From Aurantiacibacter sp. MUD61 (GTDB lineage Bacteria > Pseudomonadota > Alphaproteobacteria > Sphingomonadales > Sphingomonadaceae), in the NCBI RefSeq assembly GCF_027912455.1, contig NZ_CP115446.1:767501-831500 (forward strand): a DNA stretch of 64,000 nucleotides. The letters run 5' to 3'. The notes below the pieces were generated by a model. It saw only the letters and a list, made by a program, of their open reading frames with translations, made no database searches and was not told where the DNA came from. A program made the position numbers and the translations under genes. Of the stretch, positions 54,724 through 61,330 are shown piece after piece. The number at the start of each line of letters is the position of its first letter. Position 1 is the stretch's first letter.

Positions 54724-54784
54724 AGGTGATATATATAAGTGACACACTAGGAGGGGAAGAGCAAAGGTCCCGATACCCACCCAA

Positions 54785-54804
54785 TCGTCGCCGGAAGGCG
54801 ACGA
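54785..54804. other. Hairpin in GC-rich spacer between the PH operon and tRNA-Thr
   Basis: A perfect 8-bp stem (TCGTCGCC / GGCGACGA) with a GGAA loop, in a 187-bp spacer rich in short inverted repeats (also GCGGG...CCCGC, about 54837-54856). No T-run follows, and its role is unknown. Confidence 0.55.
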
Positions 54805-54910
54805 CAGCGAGCAACCGCGAAGCCCGCAGGTGCCGCGCAGCGGGAACGAAGTCCCCGCGAAGCGAATAGCACCGAGGACGGAATTGCGGATGCAATTTCG
54901 AAAAGAAAAA

Positions 54911-54985
54911 TGGTGCCACGAGAGAGAATTGAACTCTCGGCCTCACCCTTACCAAGGGTGCGCTCTACCACTGAGCTACCGCGGC
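54911..54985 (-). tRNA. tRNA-Thr (anticodon GGT)
   Basis: A 75-base cloverleaf on the minus strand: acceptor GCCGCGG pairs with TCGTGGC (two G-U pairs), D arm GCTC...GAGC, anticodon stem CACCC/GGGTG with loop TTGGTAA (anticodon GGT), T arm GAGAG-TTCAATT-CTCTC, discriminator A and an encoded CCA. Reads ACC/ACU. Confidence 0.97.
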
Positions 54986-55121
54986 TCCGGTCCTGCGGGC
55001 AGGTGATGAGAATCACCGCTACGTTTCATTACCCGTCAGGCAGGCGCGCGCTATTGTCATCTGCGCCGCGAATGTCAAGCCAAGCTTGAGCCGAAACCTC
55101 GCTTGCGGCAAGAGGTGCGCC

Positions 55122-55262
55122 ATGAGCAAGGACATGACACGCGAAGAGCGCCTGGCCGCCAAGCTGCGCGAGAACCTGCGTCGGCGCAAGACCCAGGCGC
55201 GCGAAATGGCAGACCGGCAAAAGGCCGACGAACCTCTTTCCAAGACAGATGGCGAAGGCTAA
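55122..55262 (+). CDS. Small highly charged conserved-type protein
   Basis: A 46-residue ORF beginning MSKDMTREERLAAKLRENLR and continuing with RRRKTQAREMADRQ; it is very rich in Arg, Lys, Glu and Ala and should form one amphipathic helix. AAGAGGTG lies 5 nt before the ATG. Small RxARLAxxLRENLxRRKxQARxR proteins like this occur next to housekeeping genes in other alphaproteobacteria, so I believe it is expressed. Function unknown. It is 44 bp upstream of gpmA and likely co-transcribed. Confidence 0.7.
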   Translation: MSKDMTREERLAAKLRENLRRRKTQAREMADRQKADEPLSKTDGEG

Positions 55263-55306
55263 CGCCCTGCCTTCCCTTGTTTCGCAAGAACTAAAGGAAA
55301 TTTGAC

Positions 55307-55996
55307 GTGCCCAAACTGATCCTCGTTCGCCATGGCCAGTCGGAATGGAATCTCGCCAATCGCTTCACCGGCTGGTGGGATGTCGATGTCACCGAAAAAG
55401 GCGTTGAAGAAGCGCGCGAGGCAGGCCGCCTGCTGAAAGAGAAAGGCGTATTCCCGACCGTCGCTTTCACCAGCGTGCAGAAACGCGCAATCAAGACGCT
55501 GCATCTGGCGCTGGAAGAATGCGAACGGCTGTGGATTCCGGAAACCAAGAACTGGCAGTTGAATGAGCGCCACTATGGCGGACTGACCGGGCTCAACAAG
55601 CAGGAAACGCGCGACAAGCACGGCGATGAGCAGGTGCATATCTGGCGTCGCAGTTTCGACGTGCCGCCTCCGCCGATGGAAAAGGGCGACAAATACGATC
55701 CCGGCAATGATCCGCGTTACGACGGGATCGACGTTCCGCAGACCGAAAGCCTGAAGCTGACGATCGAGCGCGTGCTCCCCTATTGGGAAAGCACCATCCT
55801 GCCGCAGCTGGAGAAAGGCGAGACGGTGATCATTTCCGCGCACGGCAACAGTCTGCGCGCGCTGGTGAAGCATCTCTCTGGCATTTCCGATGACGAGATC
55901 ACGGGTCTCGAAATCCCCACCGGCCAGCCGATCATCTACGAATTCGACGATGCGACCATGCAGCCGGGCGAACGCTATTACCTGAAGGATTCCTGA
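55307..55996 (+). CDS. gpmA: 2,3-bisphosphoglycerate-dependent phosphoglycerate mutase
   Basis: A 229-residue glycolytic enzyme. The phosphohistidine motif [10 protein letters not shown] (His9) and second catalytic [11 protein letters not shown] are present, plus [12 protein letters not shown], the dPGM signature. The start is GTG at 55307, with AAAGGAAA upstream, matching the family N-terminus (PKLILVRHG). Followed by purE after 4 bp. Confidence 0.96.
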   Translation: MPKLILVRHGQSEWNLANRFTGWWDVDVTEKGVEEAREAGRLLKEKGVFPTVAFTSVQKRAIKTLHLALEECERLWIPETKNWQLNERHYGGLTGLNKQETRDKHGDEQVHIWRRSFDVPPPPMEKGDKYDPGNDPRYDGIDVPQTESLKLTIERVLPYWESTILPQLEKGETVIISAHGNSLRALVKHLSGISDDEITGLEIPTGQPIIYEFDDATMQPGERYYLKDS

Positions 55997-56000
55997 TCCG

Positions 56001-56486
56001 ATGAGCGCAAAAGTGGCAATCGTGATGGGCAGCCAGTCCGACTGGCCGACCATGCAATGCGCGGCAAAGGTGCTGGATGATCTCGGCGTCTCATATGAAG
56101 CGCGCATTGTCTCCGCTCACCGCACGCCGGACAGGCTGCACACCTTCGGCAAAGGCGCGGCGGAAGAAGGTTTTCAAGTTGTGATCGCAGGCGCTGGCGG
56201 CGCGGCGCATTTGCCCGGCATGATCGCCGCGCTGACGCATCTGCCAGTGCTCGGCGTGCCGGTGCAGTCGCGCGCGCTCAGCGGTCTCGACAGTCTGCTG
56301 TCCATTGTCCAGATGCCCGCAGGCGTGCCGACCGGCACGCTGGCTATTGGTGAGGCTGGCGCGACCAATGCAGGCCTGCTTGCCGCATCGATCCTCGCAC
56401 TCGGCGATGATACGCTGGCAGGGCGGCTGCAAGACTGGCGCGCGGCGCAGACCGACAAAGTGGCGGAAACGCCGACCGACAACTGA
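56001..56486 (+). CDS. purE: N5-carboxyaminoimidazole ribonucleotide mutase
   Basis: A 161-residue class I PurE of purine synthesis, converting N5-CAIR to [23 protein letters not shown] and [15 protein letters not shown] are the active-site segments. Partner of purK 19 bp downstream. Confidence 0.98.
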   Translation: MSAKVAIVMGSQSDWPTMQCAAKVLDDLGVSYEARIVSAHRTPDRLHTFGKGAAEEGFQVVIAGAGGAAHLPGMIAALTHLPVLGVPVQSRALSGLDSLLSIVQMPAGVPTGTLAIGEAGATNAGLLAASILALGDDTLAGRLQDWRAAQTDKVAETPTDN

Positions 56487-56505
56487 GCTGGCAAGCGGGG
56501 GCGAT

Positions 56506-57558
56506 GTGCTGAAACCGGGCGCGACAATCGGCATTTTGGGCGGCGGCCAGCTTGGCCGGATGATGGCGATGTCTGCCGCGCAACTGGGCTATCGCTGCCA
56601 TATCTTCGCGCCCGAGGCGGACAGCGTCGCAGCCGAAGTCAGCGCACAATTCACCAATGCATCATGGCATGACCGCGAGGCGCTGACCGGTTTTGCATCG
56701 TCTTGCGATGTGGTGACCTATGAATTCGAGAACGTTCCGGTGGAACCGCTTTCCGCGATCCCAGCCGACATGCTTGCACCCGGAACACGCGCGCTTGAAA
56801 TTGCGCAGGACCGGGTGAGCGAGAAACGCTTTGTCGAAGAGCTCGGCGGATCGCCAGCGCCCTTCGCCGTGGTCGATCACGATGCCGATCTGGCCGATGC
56901 CATTGAAAGGGTCGGAACGCCTGGCATCCTCAAGACACGGCGCGATGGCTATGACGGCAAGGGCCAGTGGAGCATTGCCAGCGCGCATGAGGCAGACGGC
57001 GTGCGCGTGCCTGCAAGCGGCAGTGTCTATGAAGGCAAGGTCAGCTTCGAATGCGAATTCTCGGTCATCCTCGTGCGCGGGTTCGATGGCGAAGTGCGTT
57101 TCTGGGATTCGACCCGCAATCGGCATGACAGCGGCATCCTCGCCCATTGCGAATTGCCGGCCCCCGCTATCGTCGGCGAGCAGGTCGAAGCCGCCCGCGC
57201 GCTGGCGCAGAAAATTGCCGAGGCGCTCGAATATGTGGGCGTGCTGACGTGTGAATTCTTCGCCACGGCGAATGGCCCGGTGTTCAATGAAATGGCACCC
57301 CGCGTGCACAATTCGGGCCACTGGACGATCGAAGGGGCCCTCACCAGCCAGTTCGAGAACCATATTCGCGCGATCGCCGGTTTGCCGCTGGGCGATACCG
57401 CCAGCGTGAGCGAGACGATCGTCATGGACAATCTCATCGGCGCCAGTGCGCTAGATGTGGCGACGCACCTTTCCGACCCCACGGCCCACCTCCATCTTTA
57501 CGGCAAGGCCGAGGCGCGCGAGGGGCGCAAGATGGGCCACATCACCCGGGTGGGCTGA
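56506..57558 (+). CDS. purK: N5-carboxyaminoimidazole ribonucleotide synthase
   Basis: A 350-residue ATP-grasp ligase making N5-CAIR from AIR, bicarbonate and ATP. It starts at GTG 56506 (AGCGGGGG upstream): VLKPGATIGILGGGQLGRMM is the family N-terminus; a longer upstream frame overlaps purE and is not real. ATP-grasp motifs: KTRRDGYDGKGQW and FFATANGPVFNEMAPRVHNSGHW. Confidence 0.97.
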   Translation: MLKPGATIGILGGGQLGRMMAMSAAQLGYRCHIFAPEADSVAAEVSAQFTNASWHDREALTGFASSCDVVTYEFENVPVEPLSAIPADMLAPGTRALEIAQDRVSEKRFVEELGGSPAPFAVVDHDADLADAIERVGTPGILKTRRDGYDGKGQWSIASAHEADGVRVPASGSVYEGKVSFECEFSVILVRGFDGEVRFWDSTRNRHDSGILAHCELPAPAIVGEQVEAARALAQKIAEALEYVGVLTCEFFATANGPVFNEMAPRVHNSGHWTIEGALTSQFENHIRAIAGLPLGDTASVSETIVMDNLIGASALDVATHLSDPTAHLHLYGKAEAREGRKMGHITRVG

Positions 57559-57561
57559 GTT

Positions 57562-58062
57562 TTGACTGACAAAGCTGACCGCGAAGTTCTTTTCATCGTC
57601 GCCCGTGCCACCAATGGCGTGATCGCGCGCGATGGCGCCGTGCCCTGGGCGATTTCGGAAGATTTGAAACGGTTCAAGCGCCTGACCATGGGCAAGCCGA
57701 TGGTTATGGGCCGCAAGACCTTTGAAAGCCTGCCTGGCCTGCTGCCCGGCCGCCGCCACATCGTGCTCACCCGCTCTGAAGACTGGCAGGCCGAAGGTGC
57801 GGAAGTCGCGCACAACGTTGCAGGTGCGCTGGCGCTGGTGGCCGGCGAGGATTTCGCCGTGATTGGCGGGGCGGAGATATTCGACCTATTCTGGGATCAT
57901 GGCACGGTCTTCGAGCTCACCGAAGTGCATGAAGAAACCGAAGGCGACGTGACCATGCGTAGCCCGGCTGATGACGACAGCTGGCACGAAGTAGCGCGCG
58001 AGCCGCGCACTGCTGAAGGCTTTCCACCATTCGACTTCGTCACTTTCGAGCGGCGGCGATGA
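57562..58062 (+). CDS. folA: Dihydrofolate reductase
   Basis: A 166-residue DHFR: VARATNGVIARDGAVPWAI, with the conserved Asp in SEDLKRFK, then MVMGRKTFESLP (NADPH loop) and DFAVIGGAEIFDLF. Makes tetrahydrofolate. It starts with TTG at 57562 (3 bp past purK; GGGTGGG upstream). Its stop overlaps the start of the dipeptidase gene (ATGA). Confidence 0.95.
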   Translation: MTDKADREVLFIVARATNGVIARDGAVPWAISEDLKRFKRLTMGKPMVMGRKTFESLPGLLPGRRHIVLTRSEDWQAEGAEVAHNVAGALALVAGEDFAVIGGAEIFDLFWDHGTVFELTEVHEETEGDVTMRSPADDDSWHEVAREPRTAEGFPPFDFVTFERRR

Positions 58063-59294
58063 TCGGGCGAATTCTCAAGGGTCTGGGCATCGTGCTGGTC
58101 GTCGCGCTGGCCGGCTTCTTCATCTTCGCCCCCGGTATCGCCGAGCGGAACATGAATGTGATCGATGGCGGACCGCTGCCGGAAATCACCGATGAAGCGC
58201 GCGAACTGCACGCAACGCTGACCATCGTCGACCTCCATTCGGACACGCTGATGTGGGCGCGTGATCCGGTCGAGCGGGCGGATCGCGGCCATATGGATTT
58301 GCCCCGCCTCATAGATGGCAATGTCGCGCTGCAGGTATTCTCCAGCGTCACCAAGTCGCCTGCAGGCCTTAATTTCGATGAGAATTCCGCTGACGCGCGC
58401 GATGACATTACCCTTCTCGCGATCGGTCAGCTGCAGCCCGTCTCGACCTGGACATCGCTATTCGAACGATCGCGCTGGCATGCCTCCCGCCTGACCCGCG
58501 CCGCAAGTGACGCCCCCGACGCGCTGCGCACCATCCGCACTCCCGAAGATATCGACGCCCTGCTCGACCAGCGCGGCACCGCTGATCAGCCAGTTGGCGG
58601 ATTGTTATCGGTCGAAGGGCTCCACAATCTGGAAGGCCGCGCGGAAAACCTCCAGCGCCTGTACGATGATGGCATGCGCATGGCGGGGATCACCCATTTC
58701 TTCGACAATGAACTCGCGGGATCGATGCATGGCGAGGAGAAGGGTGGCCTGACCGATTTTGGGCGCGAAATGGTGGGTGAGATGGAGCGCATGGGCATCA
58801 TCGTCGATGTCGCCCATTGCAGTCACCAATGCGTTGCTGAGCTGATCGCGATGGCGCGCCGCCCGCTCGTCTCCAGCCATGGCGGAGTGCAGGCGACCTG
58901 CCCGGTCAATCGCAACCTGACCGATGATGAAATCCGCGGTGTCGCGGCGACGGGCGGCGTGATCGGCATCGGCTATTTCCCGGGCGCTGTCTGCGACACA
59001 TCGCCGCAAGCCATCGTGGCCGCGATGCGCCATGTGGCAGACCTGGTCGGCGTGGAGCATGTCGCGCTCGGCAGCGATTATGACGGGACGGTGGAAGTGC
59101 GGTTCGACACGGCCAACATCGTGCATGTGACGCAGGCGCTCATGGACGATGGTTTCAGCGAGGATGAAATTCGCGCGATCATGGGGCTGAATGCTTTACG
59201 GGTCATCCGTGCCGGCCTGGTCCCATGGGGCGAGAACTGGATAGACGAGGACGGCAACCCGATCATGGTTCCACAGGCCGGAGTAGGCGAGTGA
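58059..59294 (+). CDS. M19-family membrane dipeptidase
   Basis: A 411-residue renal-dipeptidase-type zinc peptidase. One N-terminal helix (LGIVLVVALAGFFIFAPG) anchors or exports it. Metal sites: HSD in IVDLHSDTLMW, the bridging Glu in LSVEGLHNLEG, VDVAHCSHQ, and SSHGG; then GSDYDGTV. Cuts dipeptides in the periplasm. Coupled to folA (ATGA) and to ribF (GTGA). Confidence 0.92.
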   Translation: MIGRILKGLGIVLVVALAGFFIFAPGIAERNMNVIDGGPLPEITDEARELHATLTIVDLHSDTLMWARDPVERADRGHMDLPRLIDGNVALQVFSSVTKSPAGLNFDENSADARDDITLLAIGQLQPVSTWTSLFERSRWHASRLTRAASDAPDALRTIRTPEDIDALLDQRGTADQPVGGLLSVEGLHNLEGRAENLQRLYDDGMRMAGITHFFDNELAGSMHGEEKGGLTDFGREMVGEMERMGIIVDVAHCSHQCVAELIAMARRPLVSSHGGVQATCPVNRNLTDDEIRGVAATGGVIGIGYFPGAVCDTSPQAIVAAMRHVADLVGVEHVALGSDYDGTVEVRFDTANIVHVTQALMDDGFSEDEIRAIMGLNALRVIRAGLVPWGENWIDEDGNPIMVPQAGVGE

Positions 59295-60214
59295 GGCTTT
59301 TCCACCGCGATCCTGTCCCTGAAAGCTTGCGCGGCGCCATCGTCGCGCTCGGCAACTTCGATGGCTTCCATCGCGGGCACCAGCATGTCGTGTCCGAAGC
59401 GGTGGAGTGGGCGAAGAGCGAAGGCCGCCCCGCCATCGTCGCCACGTTCGATCCCCACCCCGTGCGCCATTTCGCCCCGCATGTGCCGCCTTTCCGCCTG
59501 ACGCGGCTGGACCAGCGCGAAGAGCTTTTTACTGAAGCCGGCGCCGCGGCGATGCTCGTGTTCGAATTCGGCGATACGCTCGCCAGTATGGAAGCGGAGA
59601 GCTTCGTGCGCGAGCTGCTCGGCAGCCATATCGGCGCGGCGGGCGTAGTCACGGGCGAGGACTTTACCTTCGGCAAAGGGCGCGGCGGCAATACGCAGGT
59701 CTTGCGCGACGTCGGTGCGGATTGCGGCATTCAGGCGCGCGCCATCGGCCCGGTCGGCGATGGCGGGCAAGTCATTTCCTCCAGCCGTATCCGCGATGCG
59801 CTGAAAGCGGGCGAATGCGATGTCGCCACCAGCCTGCTCAGCCGCCCCTTCACCGTGCGCGGCGAAGTGATCCATGGTGACAAGCGCGGCCGCGAGTTGG
59901 GCTATCCCACCGCCAATATCGACATGGGGCACTATCTGCGCCCCCGCTTCGGCATCTATGCCGTGCGCGGCAAAGTGCTCTCGACCGGGCAGGAGCTGAC
60001 AGGCGCGGCCAATCTGGGTGTGCGCCCGCAATTCGATCCGCCCAAGGAATTGCTGGAGCCGCATTTCTTCGATTTCTCCGGCGATCTCTATGGCGAAGTC
60101 CTCGACATAGAATTTCGCCACTTCCTCCGCCCCGAAGCGAAGTTTGACGATCTGGACGCGCTGATCGCGCAGATGGATGCTGACTGCAAAAAGGCTCGCA
60201 CGCTACTCGCATGA
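59291..60214 (+). CDS. ribF: Bifunctional riboflavin kinase/FAD synthetase
   Basis: A 307-residue enzyme making FMN then FAD. The N-terminal adenylyltransferase domain carries LGNFDGFHRGHQHVV and ISSSRIRDALKAG; the C-terminal flavokinase domain has GRELGYPTANIDMGH and FGIYAV. The start is GTG at 59291, overlapping the dipeptidase stop (GTGA). The ATGA overlap continues into the next gene. Confidence 0.96.
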   Translation: MRLFHRDPVPESLRGAIVALGNFDGFHRGHQHVVSEAVEWAKSEGRPAIVATFDPHPVRHFAPHVPPFRLTRLDQREELFTEAGAAAMLVFEFGDTLASMEAESFVRELLGSHIGAAGVVTGEDFTFGKGRGGNTQVLRDVGADCGIQARAIGPVGDGGQVISSSRIRDALKAGECDVATSLLSRPFTVRGEVIHGDKRGRELGYPTANIDMGHYLRPRFGIYAVRGKVLSTGQELTGAANLGVRPQFDPPKELLEPHFFDFSGDLYGEVLDIEFRHFLRPEAKFDDLDALIAQMDADCKKARTLLA

Positions 60215-61269
60215 AAATCTGGCTCTATCGCGGCGCGATGGCGCTTGCCGTCGCTTTCCTCATCCTGACCGTGGTCAATGCCAGCTGGCTCGCCCCCACG
60301 CCGCAGGGCAATCCGAAGCTAATCGCCCATCGCGGCGTGGCGCAGCTGTATGACAAGGAAGGCGTCGGGCGCGACACCTGCACCGCCGACCGGATCGAGG
60401 AGCCGGTGCACGACTATCTCGAGAACACCCTCCCCTCCATGGCCATGACGCTGCAGGTCGGCGCGCAGATGATCGAGGTGGACATTGCGCCCACCAGCGA
60501 TGGCGAAATCGCGGTATTTCACGACTGGACGCTCGACTGCCGCACCAATGGCAGCGGCGATACCCGCGATGCGAGCATGGCGGAATTGCAGGCGCTGGAT
60601 GCAGGCTATGGCTATACAGCGGATGGCGGCGCAACATTCCCGTTCCGCGGCAATCCTGACAACCGCATCCCCACCCTGGAGGAAGCGTTGCAGGTGCTGT
60701 CCCGCCGCGCGATCGTGTTCAATTTCAAGTCGCGCGATCCGGCAGAGGCGGATCTGCTCGCCGAGAAGCTGGAGGCATCGGGCCGCCGGGTAGAGCGGAT
60801 GGGCGATGCTTTCTACGGCCACCCGGATGTGATCGCGCGTATTCGCGAGTATTATCCCGATGCATGGTCATGGACCGCGCCGGAGCTGGAAGAATGCTCG
60901 CGCGATTATGTCGCCTATGGCTGGACGGGCTATTTGCCGCAGAGCTGCCGGGGGCGCACGCTGGTCGTGCCGCTGGACAAGCAATGGGCGTTCTGGGGCT
61001 GGCCCAATCGCGCCATTGCCCGGATGGAAGCGCATGGCGGACGTGTGCTGGTGATCGGCCCGATGGACGTGGAGAACCACCCGCGCGGCCTCGCCCTGCC
61101 CGAACAGCTTGAGGAAATTCCCAGCACCTACAATGGCTATGTCTGGGTGGAGGATATCTGGACGATCGGCCCCGCCCTTCGCCCGAGTGCGGATCGCCGC
61201 CGTGCGGATGTACGCGCCGGGTCCGAAGATGCCCTGCCCGCCCGCCGTGCGCGGTTCGGGCTGGATTAG
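60211..61269 (+). CDS. Glycerophosphodiester phosphodiesterase family protein
   Basis: A 352-residue exported or membrane-anchored protein: one N-terminal helix (GAMALAVAFLILTVVN). The GDPD catalytic residues are visible in LIAHRGVAQLYD, and VGAQMIEVDIAPTSDGEIAVFHDWTLDC carries the Glu-x-Asp metal pair and the second His. The C-terminal domain is unlike the common GlpQ end (GWPNRAIARMEAHGGRVLV, WVEDIWTIG), so substrate may differ. It is coupled to ribF (ATGA) and is followed by ileS after 61 bp. Confidence 0.85.
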   Translation: MKIWLYRGAMALAVAFLILTVVNASWLAPTPQGNPKLIAHRGVAQLYDKEGVGRDTCTADRIEEPVHDYLENTLPSMAMTLQVGAQMIEVDIAPTSDGEIAVFHDWTLDCRTNGSGDTRDASMAELQALDAGYGYTADGGATFPFRGNPDNRIPTLEEALQVLSRRAIVFNFKSRDPAEADLLAEKLEASGRRVERMGDAFYGHPDVIARIREYYPDAWSWTAPELEECSRDYVAYGWTGYLPQSCRGRTLVVPLDKQWAFWGWPNRAIARMEAHGGRVLVIGPMDVENHPRGLALPEQLEEIPSTYNGYVWVEDIWTIGPALRPSADRRRADVRAGSEDALPARRARFGLD

Positions 61270-61330
61270 CCTTACCAAGCGCGATGCGGTGTTGCCGTAG
61301 GGCGCGTTTGCCCTTACTTGCCTGCGCCCT

